Shown piece by piece: positions 22,975 to 33,341 of a stretch of 64,000 nucleotides of DNA. The notes below the pieces were generated by a model, which had not been told where the DNA came from, ran no database searches, and saw nothing but the letters and a program-made list of their open reading frames with translations. A program made the translations under genes and the position numbers. Origin of the DNA: Bacillus cytotoxicus. Lineage in GTDB: Bacteria; Bacillota; Bacilli; Bacillales; Bacillaceae_G. The first letter of the stretch is position 1. Each line of letters starts with the position of its first letter. The stretch lies in assembly GCF_023715645.1 (NCBI RefSeq), contig NZ_JAMBOP010000006.1, positions 62,001-126,000 of the forward strand, written 5' to 3'.

Positions 22975-25900
22975 ATGGCAGATAAGCAAAGGAACGTTGT
23001 TCTTAATTTTAAAATGGACGGGCAAGTACAATATGCTCAGACGTTGAAAGAAATTAACATGGTTATGAATAATGCGGCCAAAGAATATAAGAATCATATT
23101 GCCGCTATGGGCCAAGATGCAACAGCGACTGATAAACTTGTTGCTGAAAAGAAAAAGCTCGAGATACAGATGGAAGCGGCAAAGAAAAGAACCGAAATGT
23201 TACGTGCTGAATATCAAGCGATGTCCAAGGATACAAATACAACAGCTGAGCAGCTTAATAAAATGTATGGGAAATTACTTGATGCGGAACGTGCTGAAAC
23301 TTCATTGAATAATGCAATGAAAAGAGTTACAGAAGGTCTTTCTGAGCAAGCGATTGAAGCTAGGGAAGCACGTGGGAATTTACTTGATTTACAAGAGACC
23401 TCTAAGAAACTTGAAGCTGAACAAAAGAATCTAGCTAGTTCGTTTAGGCTTCAAAATGCCGAGTTAGGTGCAAATGCTAGTGAATCACAAAAGTTAGAAT
23501 TGGCGCAAAGGCAATTACGTCAGCAAATGGATCTAACTGATAGAGTCGTAAATAACTTGGAACATCAACTTTCCACAGCAAAGAAGGTATATGGTGAGAA
23601 TTCTGTGGAAGTCCAGCAGCTTGAAGCGAAATTAAATCAAGCAAAAACGACACTAAAGCAATTCGAAAATTCACTTCATGATGTTGGCCAAAGTGGAGAT
23701 CAAGCCGCAGATGGCATGGAACAGCTTAATAAGAAAATGGATTTACATAATCTTATGGAAGCTAGTGAAATATTACAAGGTATGTCTGAAAAGCTTATTG
23801 AATTCGCTAAATCTACTATTGATACAGCAATGGAATTTGATACTTCTCAAAGAAAAATCCAGTCTTCTTTAGGGCTGACATCTAAAGGTGCTGAAAATCT
23901 TCAAAAGATAGCTGTAGATACTTGGAAAAAAGGCTTTGGCGAAAATCTTGAAGAAGTTGACCAGGCGCTTATTAAAGTCTTTCAGAATATGCGTGACGTT
24001 CCGTATGAAGAGTTTCAAATGGCAACAGAAGATGTTTTAACATTGGCTAAGGTTTATGATGTGGACTTAAATGAAGCGACGCGCGGTGCGGGGCAATTAA
24101 TGAGCCAATTTGGTTTGTCAACACAAGAAACATTCGATTTGCTTGCGGCTGGTGCACAAGCAGGATTGAATTATTCAGATGAGTTGTTTGATAATCTGAG
24201 CGAATATGCCCCTTTATTCAAGCAAGCTGGATTTAGTGCAAATGAGATGTTCACTATATTAGCGAATGGAACGGCAAATGGATCATATAACCTTGATTAT
24301 ATTAATGATTTAGTCAAAGAGTTTGGTATTAGGGTACAGGATGGATCTAAAGGAGTTTCTGAAGGGTTTGGAAAATTATCGGAGGAAACTCAAGGTGTTT
24401 GGGCAGCATTTAATGAGGGAAAGGCAACTACTGCTGATGTATTTAATGCAGTACTTGGCGACCTCGGGAAGATGGATGATAAGGTTAAAGCAAATCAGAT
24501 TGGTGTAGCTCTATTCGGAACAAAATGGGAAGACATGGGGGCCGCTGCTGTATTAGGTCTGAATGATGTGAATGGTGGATTTCGTGATGTAAATGGTCGT
24601 ATGGATGAAATGAAAAAGCTTCAAGAAGAATCTTTGGGACAACAATTTCAGAAAGCATTAAGAGAAACTAAGGCAGCGTTTGAACCGCTTGGAAAGAAAT
24701 TTGCAGAATTAGCTAAAGATATTTTACCTCCAATAGTTGAGGGGGTTAAATCTGTAATGGACTGGTTTAGTAAATTGTCTGAGGCAGATCAAACACTTCT
24801 AATGGTGATGGGAGTATTGAGTGCCGCATTTATTATTCTAACTCCAATTGTGGCAGCTCTCGCTGTTTCATTTGGTGCGTTGAATCTTGCGTTTTTGCCT
24901 GTGGCAGCTACGATTGCAGCAGTCTCATTGGCGATAACTGGTATCATCATGTTGATAAGAAACTGGGGTGCGATAACCGATTGGCTTTCCGAAAAATGGT
25001 CGCAATTTAAGGATTGGTTTGGAGAATTGTGGGGGAATTTAGTTCAAGCATGTAGTGATGGTTGGTCCGCTACAGTTGAGTATTTTTCAAATGCTTGGTC
25101 TTCATTTTTAGAAATGTGTCATTCGTTTTTTGATCCAATAGGTCAGTTTTTTAGTGATTTATGGTCTGGAATTGTCGAAACGGCATCCTCTTGGTGGTCT
25201 TCGCTTGTCGAAACAGCATCTCAATTGTGGAACCAACTGACTCAAGCCTGGTCTGATACTTGGAATACGATTCTAACGGTCTTAGATCCTATTATTTCAC
25301 TTATCCAAACGCTACTAGAAGCGGCCTGGTTAACAATTCAGGCGGCAGCGCAAATTGCTTGGGCTTTAATTTGTAAGTACATTGTTGATCCGATTGTGGA
25401 AGCCTACAATTGGGTGTCTCAAAAAATCGGTGAACTTGTCGAATGGCTTAACGGAAAATGGGAACAACTGAAATCTTTAACATTGCAAGCGTTCCTTGCT
25501 TTTAAGAAAGCTATTATCGATCCGATCATTGAAGCTTATATTTGGGTAAATGGAAAAATTGGCGAATTAGTAGATTGGATCAATGGAAAATGGGAGCAAT
25601 TAAAGTTATTTACATTGCGCGCTTTTCTAGAATTCAAGAAACATATTATTGATCCGATAATTGAAGTTTACGTTAGTGTTAAGGAAAAAATTGGTGCCAT
25701 GTATGACGCTGTATCAGAAAAATTCAACGCCATTAAAAATGCGGCTTCCGAAAAATTTAATGCAGCCAAAGATGCGATTGTCAATCCAATAAAAGATGCA
25801 GTAGACAAGGTGAAGGGATGGATTGATAAAATCAAAGGATTTTTTAATGATTTGAAATTGAAAATACCGAAGCCTGAAATGCCTAAACTTCCACATTTCT

Positions 25901-26283
25901 CATTAGAAACATCTACAAAAACAATTGCAGGTAAAGAAATTAGCTATCCGTCAGGGATTGGTGTGAAATGGAATGCGAAAGGCGGTATCTTTACACGGCC
26001 GACAATATTCGGAATGTCGAATGGTAAACTTCAAGGTGCAGGTGAAGCTGGAAAGGAAGCGGTTCTTCCGCTTAATGATAGAACATTAGGTGATATTGGT
26101 AAAGGTATCGCAGAGACTATGTCTAAACAGCAAAGTCAGCAACCTAATCAAAGTGAACCAGTTGTGGTTAATTTTTATACAACCGTTAGAAATGATCGTG
26201 ACGTTGATAATATGTTTGAAAAAGCGGACGATTGGTTTGCGAAGCGTGGTAAAGATTTAAACGTAGGAGTTGGTAGAGTATGA
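22975..26283 (+). CDS. Tail tape measure protein
   Basis: 1102 residues, which sets tail length (roughly 0.15 nm per residue in known phages, so about 165 nm by inference). Residues 1-250 are coiled coil, 270-500 a TP901-type tape domain, 605-660 hydrophobic segments (VMGVLSAAFIILTPIVAALAV), then a Trp-rich helical region. From about 803 a 44-residue unit (DPIxEAYxWVxxKIGELVxW) is repeated at exactly 132-bp steps (25387, 25519, 25651). C-terminus GEAGKEAVLPLN matches many tape measures. Confidence 0.95.
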   Translation: MADKQRNVVLNFKMDGQVQYAQTLKEINMVMNNAAKEYKNHIAAMGQDATATDKLVAEKKKLEIQMEAAKKRTEMLRAEYQAMSKDTNTTAEQLNKMYGKLLDAERAETSLNNAMKRVTEGLSEQAIEAREARGNLLDLQETSKKLEAEQKNLASSFRLQNAELGANASESQKLELAQRQLRQQMDLTDRVVNNLEHQLSTAKKVYGENSVEVQQLEAKLNQAKTTLKQFENSLHDVGQSGDQAADGMEQLNKKMDLHNLMEASEILQGMSEKLIEFAKSTIDTAMEFDTSQRKIQSSLGLTSKGAENLQKIAVDTWKKGFGENLEEVDQALIKVFQNMRDVPYEEFQMATEDVLTLAKVYDVDLNEATRGAGQLMSQFGLSTQETFDLLAAGAQAGLNYSDELFDNLSEYAPLFKQAGFSANEMFTILANGTANGSYNLDYINDLVKEFGIRVQDGSKGVSEGFGKLSEETQGVWAAFNEGKATTADVFNAVLGDLGKMDDKVKANQIGVALFGTKWEDMGAAAVLGLNDVNGGFRDVNGRMDEMKKLQEESLGQQFQKALRETKAAFEPLGKKFAELAKDILPPIVEGVKSVMDWFSKLSEADQTLLMVMGVLSAAFIILTPIVAALAVSFGALNLAFLPVAATIAAVSLAITGIIMLIRNWGAITDWLSEKWSQFKDWFGELWGNLVQACSDGWSATVEYFSNAWSSFLEMCHSFFDPIGQFFSDLWSGIVETASSWWSSLVETASQLWNQLTQAWSDTWNTILTVLDPIISLIQTLLEAAWLTIQAAAQIAWALICKYIVDPIVEAYNWVSQKIGELVEWLNGKWEQLKSLTLQAFLAFKKAIIDPIIEAYIWVNGKIGELVDWINGKWEQLKLFTLRAFLEFKKHIIDPIIEVYVSVKEKIGAMYDAVSEKFNAIKNAASEKFNAAKDAIVNPIKDAVDKVKGWIDKIKGFFNDLKLKIPKPEMPKLPHFSLETSTKTIAGKEISYPSGIGVKWNAKGGIFTRPTIFGMSNGKLQGAGEAGKEAVLPLNDRTLGDIGKGIAETMSKQQSQQPNQSEPVVVNFYTTVRNDRDVDNMFEKADDWFAKRGKDLNVGVGRV

Positions 26284-26966
26284 TATTTGACATTATTATT
26301 GACAATCAATACGGGTTTGACTATCAACTAGCTATAGCTGAGCGTCCAGTTATACCAACTGCAAAACGAAAAGTTAAAAAAATTGAAGTTCCGGGTCGTC
26401 ATGGACCTTTGACGAAAAAAGAAGAGTTCGAAGATGTTTCTTTTAAAGTGAAATTCAATGTGCTTGAATTTGAAAATATAAAGCCGCTGTTACGGAAAGC
26501 AAAAGCATGGTTAATGCAAGCAAAAACAGTGGCTTTTACTGACGATACGGTTTATCGAAAGATAAAAAGTGTTGAGATTGGTGATATAGCAAATGAAATT
26601 GAAGAATACGGAGTATTTGAAGTTACATTTACAGCTGATCCGTTCGAATATGCTATATATCAGCCATTTGAAATAACAAAACCAGGAATGATTGTTAACT
26701 ATGGTACGTTTGAATCGTTGCCAAAGCTGACTATATACGGAAACGGTACATCCACATTAACAATTAACGGTATATCATTTCAGTTAAAAAACATAAAAGA
26801 TGGAATGATAGTAGATTCCGAGTTAAAAGAAACTTATGCTGGAACAATGCCAATGAATAATCAAATGGTTGGTAAGTTTCCTGTTTTCACAGTTGGTGAA
26901 AATACTATTTCATGGACAGGAACAATAACTAAAATTGTAGTAGAACCGAGGTGGTGTTACATATGA
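26280..26966 (+). CDS. Distal tail protein (Dit)
   Basis: 228 residues overlapping the tape measure by ATGA. The N-terminal half (VPGRHGPLTKKEEFEDVSFKVKF) is the conserved Dit ring domain; the second half (YGTFESLPKLTIYGNGTSTLTING) is the galectin-like part. Dit is the hub that joins tube to baseplate. Confidence 0.9.
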   Translation: MIFDIIIDNQYGFDYQLAIAERPVIPTAKRKVKKIEVPGRHGPLTKKEEFEDVSFKVKFNVLEFENIKPLLRKAKAWLMQAKTVAFTDDTVYRKIKSVEIGDIANEIEEYGVFEVTFTADPFEYAIYQPFEITKPGMIVNYGTFESLPKLTIYGNGTSTLTINGISFQLKNIKDGMIVDSELKETYAGTMPMNNQMVGKFPVFTVGENTISWTGTITKIVVEPRWCYI

Positions 26967-29527
26967 TTACACTGTATAAACCAAATGAAACGGATTTTAC
27001 TCATAATGGTATTGGAATATTAGATGCGAATATATATGAGCCAGTCGTTGAAGAAACACTCAACGGCTTATTTATATTTTCTTTCTGTTATCCATTGTTC
27101 GCACCTCATGGTGCTGAAATAGAAGGACAATGCATCGTTAAAGTACCGACACCAGATGGTGAGCAATTATTCCGTGTCGCAAGACCGCAGCCAAGTATGG
27201 GGGAATTGAAGGTATTTTGTTATCACATATTCTATGATCTTACAGACAATCTAATTGAGGATACATTCATAGAAAATAAGTCTGGAACGGCAGCGTTAGA
27301 TCAACTTTCAACTAAGTGCCAATATCCACATCCATTTAAGTTTTTTTCTGATATATCGAAGGTTTCAAGCTCTCGTCTTGTTCGTAAAAATCCAGTCGAA
27401 GCGATTTTAGATACTGGTCAAGATAACTGTTTCTTAAATCGATGGGGTGGAGAATTAAAACGTGATAATTTCAATGTACACATGCTTGTTAATCGAGGAA
27501 AAGACCGCGGTGTCGTCATTGAACATAAGAAAAATTTATTGGGATATGAAGGTGATATTGATTGGCAAAGCCCTGTCACTCGAATTATGCCGATTGGGTT
27601 TAATGGACTTATGTTACCTGAAAAATATGTTGATAGTCCTAATATTAATAAATACCCACGTCCAAAAATTAGAGTTGTGGAGTTCAAGGACGTAAAGGCA
27701 CAAGATGATAAAAACAACGATCCAAACGCAGTTCCGCTTGATAAGGCGTATGAAATGTTAAGGCAGTTCTCTAAAGAAATGTATAGCAAGCAAAAGGTGG
27801 ATCAACCGAAAGCGACATATAAGGTTGGATTTCAAGAGTTATCACAGACAGAAGAATATAAAGACTTTGCAGTCTTACAACGGGTATATATGGGTGATAC
27901 CGTCACAGTGAAACATGTGGAAGATAATATTGATCTTCAAGCGAAAGTTATTTCGTATAAGTATGATCCAATCACAGAGGAATACATCGGTTTAATACTG
28001 GGTAACTACAAGGAATCATTCACGGATATAGCCGGCAAAGTCGATCAGATCGTAAACGACGTTTCAAACATGGAATCCTCTTTCCTGAATCAAGCAAAAG
28101 AAATGGCGACTGGTCTTATTAATAGCGGGTTTGGTGGGCATGTGCGCGTTTACCCGGATCGTATCTTGATTATGGATACAAAAGATGAAATGAAAGCCAA
28201 AAAGGTTTGGCAATGGAATATAAACGGATTGGGTTACAGTGACAAAGGAATAAACGGACCATACGGACTAGCAATGACAATGGATGGTTCTATTGTTGCT
28301 GACTTCATAAAAACAGGCCGTTTAAGTGCGGAATTGGTACAAGCGGGCTTTAATGATTATGGAGATAATATTCAATTAATGTCTGACGGACTACATGCTA
28401 AACAGAATGGGAAAACGTCGATGGTCTTAGGCGGAAATGGTGTTTTGTCTATTTATGATAAAAATGAAAAACCGATAGGGTATGTCGGTCATACCTATAA
28501 AGTTGACGACCCTACCAAACGCGGCATTGTAATCAACGGCGAACTAGGAAGATTTCTAAGTATAGGCTTTAGGGGCGACGAATCAGACGGACAAGATCCG
28601 AATGCATATTATCCTTATATGGAATTCGCGGATAACGCATATTATGGACGAAAAGGGATATTCGTCTCTAAACCGTTACAAATGAATTGTAATAAAATTG
28701 TTTTAAATGCGAATAGTTCCGGCGATACAAACATCATACAAGAATTAAAATTCGGGGATATTTGGAAAAATTCTATAATTTCAACATATGGGGTTTCATT
28801 AGCGCACATGGAAAACGGAAATATTTATCAAGTAGCTGGTACAGAAAGTGGAACATTCAATATGTACGGACCCGCGCGCTCACGGTCCGGTTTGGCTTTA
28901 GGAAGTGCAGAAATAGCTGAACATACAGGGATTTATCAAGATACATCAGGAAGCGCCGTGATAACTAGTAAAAATACAATACGATTATGTAAAACATCCG
29001 GAGATAGAGACGTAAGGACAGTTGTGGAAATTATGGATTTTAGAGAAGTTGAGATGTGGGCAAATCTAAACATGCATAATTTCGCAATAAACAACATAGG
29101 ACAATTGAATGTAACTGGATCAAAAAACGCAATCCATATCACGAGAGATGGAGTAAGAGCAACGCCAGCATATGAAACAGCAGAATCTTATTTAGGTGAT
29201 ATAGGAGCGGCAAAAACGGACGAAAACGGGCGAGTGGTTATTAAGATAGACGAACTATTTTCGGACACAGTGAACACAAGTATTGAGTATCAAGTGTTTG
29301 TATCATCATATTGCAAGTCTCATGTATGGGTATCCGAGAGAGAAGAAAACTATTTCATTGTCGAATCAAGCGAACCAAACGCCGCTTTTTCATGGGAATT
29401 GAAAGCGAAAAGAAGGGGTTTCGAAAACGAAAGACTTGTTTTGCAAGAAGAATATACAAACGATCAGATCAAGAAATCTTTCACAGATATCAAAGTGGAT
29501 GGTCCAGAAGGAAGTGAAATGAATTGA
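26963..29527 (+). CDS. Tail-associated protein with endopeptidase tail region (Tal)
   Basis: ATG at 26963, just after a GAGGTGGTG site, gives 854 residues. The first about 370 residues form the gp27-like/prophage endopeptidase tail domain (ITLYKPNETDFTHNGIGIL, VEETLNGLFIFSFCYPL, VYMGDTVTVKHVEDNIDLQAKVISYKYDPITEEY). The remaining part is beta-rich and fibre-like. It should form the tail tip and may digest peptidoglycan. Confidence 0.88.
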   Translation: MITLYKPNETDFTHNGIGILDANIYEPVVEETLNGLFIFSFCYPLFAPHGAEIEGQCIVKVPTPDGEQLFRVARPQPSMGELKVFCYHIFYDLTDNLIEDTFIENKSGTAALDQLSTKCQYPHPFKFFSDISKVSSSRLVRKNPVEAILDTGQDNCFLNRWGGELKRDNFNVHMLVNRGKDRGVVIEHKKNLLGYEGDIDWQSPVTRIMPIGFNGLMLPEKYVDSPNINKYPRPKIRVVEFKDVKAQDDKNNDPNAVPLDKAYEMLRQFSKEMYSKQKVDQPKATYKVGFQELSQTEEYKDFAVLQRVYMGDTVTVKHVEDNIDLQAKVISYKYDPITEEYIGLILGNYKESFTDIAGKVDQIVNDVSNMESSFLNQAKEMATGLINSGFGGHVRVYPDRILIMDTKDEMKAKKVWQWNINGLGYSDKGINGPYGLAMTMDGSIVADFIKTGRLSAELVQAGFNDYGDNIQLMSDGLHAKQNGKTSMVLGGNGVLSIYDKNEKPIGYVGHTYKVDDPTKRGIVINGELGRFLSIGFRGDESDGQDPNAYYPYMEFADNAYYGRKGIFVSKPLQMNCNKIVLNANSSGDTNIIQELKFGDIWKNSIISTYGVSLAHMENGNIYQVAGTESGTFNMYGPARSRSGLALGSAEIAEHTGIYQDTSGSAVITSKNTIRLCKTSGDRDVRTVVEIMDFREVEMWANLNMHNFAINNIGQLNVTGSKNAIHITRDGVRATPAYETAESYLGDIGAAKTDENGRVVIKIDELFSDTVNTSIEYQVFVSSYCKSHVWVSEREENYFIVESSEPNAAFSWELKAKRRGFENERLVLQEEYTNDQIKKSFTDIKVDGPEGSEMN

Positions 29528-31179
29528 AAATAAAATTAATTTTAGACATTAATAAAAATGAGTTTTCACAACTTAATTATATTGTTACCGGTCGGATCGG
29601 AGACAAAGCGAGTAACACGGTTGATGTTTATATAATCGACGGCGGCGCACCGTATCCGTTAACAGGTCTATCCGTATTCTATGAATGTTTAAAACCGGAT
29701 AATAAGTTTGTTCGAGACAGTAACGGCATTAAGATCATAGACGCAGCAAAAGGGCATTTTGAATATACATTCCCGGCGCAGGTATTCACAGCACATGGGA
29801 AAACTAAACGATCTTTCTTTTCGATCGAAAAAGATACAACAATAAGAGCAACCACGCAAGATTTTGTTCTGGTTACGTTGCAAGACGCGTCGACCGGTAA
29901 TATACAATCAGATCAGTATATTTCGGACATGGAAAAATTGATTACCCAAGCGAACGGGATTATAAAACGTATTAAAGATCTAGAAACACAAGCGCAGGGG
30001 ATTATTGATAAAGAAATCACGGACTTACGAAACAAAGCGAATTCATTATTAAAAGAAATTCAAAATAACGCCGATAAGATCATCGCGGGCATTCAAACAA
30101 ACTCAGCTGCAATTAAGAAACAACTTGATGATTTGCAAAATAAAATAAATACATTTGACGTCGTAAAAAAATCCGGCGACACAATGACTGGTAACCTAAC
30201 TTTACAGAAAGACTTGTATCAATTAGCTTCTCAGAATCATATATTTGCAGGAGATAGCGATAGAAAATCAGTGCGTCTTTTCATTGACGGTGACTCACTA
30301 TCGGTTGTTCCTTCAAAGACAAACGGTGGGGCTGACTGGGACTACGCTAAAGCGATGAGACTTGGTGGTGATAGTACAAACCTCCTCAAGAAAACAGGCG
30401 ACACAATGACCGGACATATTCAGCTAGATAGAGTTAATTCTACTGATGTAAGATATGTACAATACAAATTAGGTTCAGCCTTTGAATATTCGGCTGGTGT
30501 TAACAAACAAGGTAAGTATCATTTATATGACCATGCTAATTCAGCTACTGTATTCGAATATGATCCGTTAACAAAAGCATTTACGATGTTGAGTAACGCA
30601 AACCTTCTCAAAAAAAGCGGAGATATGATGACGGGGCCATTGAAAGTAAAAATAGACGCTTCAAATGCGAGCCCGATTGTTGCTGAAACACTTGACGGGG
30701 CCATAAGACTTCTTCCATGGTCTACTGCTAACTATATCCAAAGTGGTACGCCAGATGGTGAAGCAAAAGATTTAATTATAAGTGGTAACTCAGCTAAGAA
30801 GATTAATAAAGTCCAAGTTATCGCTAAAGAATTTATTGTCGAAGGTGTAATAAAACAAAGTAACGATATAGATTGGATGAATCTCACACTTATTAATGGC
30901 GCGACTGTGGATGGAGGAAGAACGCCTAAATACAAGTGTCACAACAACGTTGTTTATATAGTTGGTGCTGTTGCTAACATAAAGGACGGTATGACAATTG
31001 CAAATATGCCATCTGGTTTAAGACCACCAAGTGATTGCACATTTGTAGTAACATATTTTGGCGACGGTGATAGAAAGTATTTTGGAGAATTAAATGCAAG
31101 AGCGGATGGTAGGATTACTATCGATTGGATGTGGAGTAATCCAAAAACAATATCTTTTTGTATTTCGTATCACTTATAG
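29524..31179 (+). CDS. Baseplate/receptor-binding protein with BppU-like N-terminus
   Basis: 551 residues; TTG start after GAAGGAAGTGAAA. Residues 1-130 are the BppU/DUF2479 baseplate attachment domain; 138-210 a coiled coil; then three KKxGDxMTG modules (about 218, 294, 366) that are the trimerisation/tip repeats of phage fibres; the C-terminus is a beta sandwich likely to touch the host. It determines adsorption. Confidence 0.82.
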   Translation: MKIKLILDINKNEFSQLNYIVTGRIGDKASNTVDVYIIDGGAPYPLTGLSVFYECLKPDNKFVRDSNGIKIIDAAKGHFEYTFPAQVFTAHGKTKRSFFSIEKDTTIRATTQDFVLVTLQDASTGNIQSDQYISDMEKLITQANGIIKRIKDLETQAQGIIDKEITDLRNKANSLLKEIQNNADKIIAGIQTNSAAIKKQLDDLQNKINTFDVVKKSGDTMTGNLTLQKDLYQLASQNHIFAGDSDRKSVRLFIDGDSLSVVPSKTNGGADWDYAKAMRLGGDSTNLLKKTGDTMTGHIQLDRVNSTDVRYVQYKLGSAFEYSAGVNKQGKYHLYDHANSATVFEYDPLTKAFTMLSNANLLKKSGDMMTGPLKVKIDASNASPIVAETLDGAIRLLPWSTANYIQSGTPDGEAKDLIISGNSAKKINKVQVIAKEFIVEGVIKQSNDIDWMNLTLINGATVDGGRTPKYKCHNNVVYIVGAVANIKDGMTIANMPSGLRPPSDCTFVVTYFGDGDRKYFGELNARADGRITIDWMWSNPKTISFCISYHL

Positions 31180-31193
31180 AAAGGGCCTATATT

Positions 31194-31610
31194 ATGAAAA
31201 TCGTTTACTTATACAATAAAGAAACCGGCTTTTATGAAGAAGATCAAATTATTTTTCCGAGACAGGAAGAAATAATAGAAAATGATGAATTGATCGGATA
31301 CAAAGAGGTTTATGATCTTCCACAAAACTCAACTGAAATACCGTTGCCGCAACCGAATTGGAAGCCTGTTTTCAAAGACGGTTCATGGATTGAAACCATT
31401 ACACAAGAGGAACTTGCTGAGTTAAATGAACCTATTGTGTCTAGTCCGACCGATACAGAATCTTTGGCACAACAAGTATCCGACTTAGAAATTCAATTAA
31501 TGGAAGAACAGGAACAAAGCAAGAAGTTGGCTCATATCGTTTCAGATTTAGAGATTACGATTTTAGAAATGCATCAACGTGAGGAGGGTGTTGAAGATGG
31601 AACAAAGTAA
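31194..31610 (+). CDS. Phage protein of the XkdW-like slot
   Basis: ATG at 31194 after AGAAAGGGCCTATATT gives 138 residues (upstream in-frame ATG at 31158 lies inside the fibre gene). MKIVYLYNKETGFYEED, a PNWKPVFKDGSWIETIT strand and a C-terminal coiled coil. Similar proteins follow the tail-fibre gene in many Bacillus phages; probably tail assembly. It overlaps the XkdX-like gene by 14 bp. Confidence 0.65.
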   Translation: MKIVYLYNKETGFYEEDQIIFPRQEEIIENDELIGYKEVYDLPQNSTEIPLPQPNWKPVFKDGSWIETITQEELAELNEPIVSSPTDTESLAQQVSDLEIQLMEEQEQSKKLAHIVSDLEITILEMHQREEGVEDGTK

Positions 31611-31743
31611 AGATTTTTTAAAATGGAAAGAGCGTTATGCGATGCGTTGGTGTACTGTTCCACAATTGCAACGGCTTGTGAAATTAGAAAGAATTACACA
31701 AGAGGAGCTTGAAAGCATTGTCAAAGAAAAGGAAACGAACTAG
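31597..31743 (+). CDS. XkdX family protein
   Basis: 48 residues, ATG after GAGGAGGGTGTTGAAG inside the previous gene. DFLKWKERYAMRWCTVPQLQRLVKLERITQ is close to the XkdX pattern (W..k..y..g....qL...v..g.IT.eeY). These tiny proteins follow fibre genes and precede holins; role unknown. Confidence 0.78.
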   Translation: MEQSKDFLKWKERYAMRWCTVPQLQRLVKLERITQEELESIVKEKETN

Positions 31744-31800
31744 AAAATCAACTAAGGGGTAGCGATAAGCTATTCCTTTTATTTTGGAAGGAGAATGAAA

Positions 31801-32190
31801 GTGTTAATTAACATGGATAATTTACAAATTGTACATGCCTATTTATTCGGAGGTGTAAAGTTTCTTGATTTGTTAGGTATTCTAATGCTCGTTGATATTA
31901 TAACAGGTATCACAAGAGCAATTAAGGAGAACCGATTACATAGCAGAAGCGCTCTTTTCGGTTATGCTCGTAAAATTGGAGTATTTGGGATTATTATTCT
32001 AGCGAACATTATAGATGTTATTTTGTCGCTTAATGGAGCTGTGGCATTTGCTACGGTTCTTTTTTATGTCGCAAATGAGGGGTTATCCATCATTGAGAAC
32101 CTTACACAAATTGGTGTGAAAGTTCCTTCAGTGATTTCAAATAAATTACATGTAATTGAAAACGAAAAAGAAAAGGGAGAGAATGAATAA
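31801..32190 (+). CDS. Phage holin (phi29/TcdE-like family 4)
   Basis: GTG at 31801 gives better spacing to GGAAGGAG than the ATG at 31795; 129 residues. Three hydrophobic stretches (FLDLLGILMLVDIITGIT, IGVFGIIILANIIDVILSL, VAFATVLFYVANEGLSII) and a charged C-terminal tail fit toxin-secretion/phage-lysis holins. It forms holes that release the endolysin encoded next; the genes overlap by one base. Confidence 0.9.
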   Translation: MLINMDNLQIVHAYLFGGVKFLDLLGILMLVDIITGITRAIKENRLHSRSALFGYARKIGVFGIIILANIIDVILSLNGAVAFATVLFYVANEGLSIIENLTQIGVKVPSVISNKLHVIENEKEKGENE

Positions 32191-33215
32191 TGACTAAACG
32201 TATTATCGATATTTCATACCACAACGGAAATCCAGATTGGGATGTATTAGCACCACAATTAGATTTAGCTATTTGTCGAGTACAATATGGTTCAAATAAG
32301 AAAGATGTTAAATACAATGAATATGTGGAGGTACTAGAATCATATGGCATTCCACACGCTGCATATGCATACGGCTGCTATATCTCAGTAAATGATGCAA
32401 TTGTGGAAGCAAAAGACTTTTTAGCACGTGTAAATCCAAATGCAAAATTCTTAGTCTTAGATTGTGAGAAAGATACATTAGATTCATGTGGCGGTAGAAA
32501 CTTAGCGGAAGCTTCACAGGCGTTTATTGACACTTTAAAAGAAGCTGGTTGGAAAGTAGGATTCTATGTATCTCATGAATTGTATCCTCTGTACAATTTG
32601 CAAAGCGTACAAGCTGATTTCTTATGGATTCCACGATACAGTACAAATCCACCAAAGTATGATTGTGACATTTGGCAATATGTAGACGGTGAAACAGGCG
32701 GATGGCTTGATGGTATTGGGAAAGTAGACCTAAACTACTTAAATGGAGATAAAACGCTTGAATGGTTTATCGGTGAACAGGAGCAAGTGCAAGAACAACA
32801 AGAAAAAGAAGTCCTTGGTTACTTAACAACTACTGCTGAAGTAGCGAGAATTAGAAGAGAACCAAACATTAATTCAGAAGAAATGCGCCAAGCTGTAAAA
32901 GGTCAAGGTCATGAGTACCTTGATTGGTCTTATGATGGTGCTCATTTCTGGTATCGAGTTGCTGACGAGAACTGGATGAGAGATGATGTTGCTTCTATCA
33001 ATAAAGATGGTAAATCAAAAGGTGTCGTGTGGGTAAATAGTGAAAATGTTAATCTCCGAAAAGGTGCAAGTATGGGCGATGAAGTGATTAATAAAATTAC
33101 AAAGCGCTCTGCTTATGACGTTCATTATCGTTACGAAAATTGGATTTATGTAACTGGTGAAGGTGTGGAAGGTTGGATGTATTTTGATGAGTCATATGTA
33201 CATTGGATTAGATAA
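32190..33215 (+). CDS. Endolysin: GH25 muramidase with two SH3 domains
   Basis: 341 residues. Residues 1-195 are a glycosyl hydrolase 25 domain (IIDISYHNGNPDWD, FLVLDCEKD with the catalytic Asp/Glu, DIWQYVDG). A Glu/Gln hinge follows, then two bacterial SH3 repeats (about 215-272 and 278-341; RIRREPNINSEEM, NLRKGASMGDEV) for wall binding. No signal peptide, so it depends on the holin. Confidence 0.95.
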   Translation: MTKRIIDISYHNGNPDWDVLAPQLDLAICRVQYGSNKKDVKYNEYVEVLESYGIPHAAYAYGCYISVNDAIVEAKDFLARVNPNAKFLVLDCEKDTLDSCGGRNLAEASQAFIDTLKEAGWKVGFYVSHELYPLYNLQSVQADFLWIPRYSTNPPKYDCDIWQYVDGETGGWLDGIGKVDLNYLNGDKTLEWFIGEQEQVQEQQEKEVLGYLTTTAEVARIRREPNINSEEMRQAVKGQGHEYLDWSYDGAHFWYRVADENWMRDDVASINKDGKSKGVVWVNSENVNLRKGASMGDEVINKITKRSAYDVHYRYENWIYVTGEGVEGWMYFDESYVHWIR

Positions 33216-33226
33216 TTAATGAAGAA

Positions 33227-33258
33227 AGCCGGCTCTTTTTGAGTCGGCTGTTTCTTTA
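33227..33258. terminator. Terminator between endolysin and the converging LexA-like gene
   Basis: AGCCGGCTC (33227-33235) and GAGTCGGCT (33241-33249) with a TTTTT loop, followed by GTTTCTTTATTTT. It lies between convergent genes and can serve the lysis operon. Confidence 0.75.
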
Positions 33259-33341
33259 TTTTATAAGGATGTTTCTAAAATTTTAATTGCTCTTGGTTTG
33301 GATGGATCGCGGTGAATATAACCTCTGTTTTCTAATTTTAC

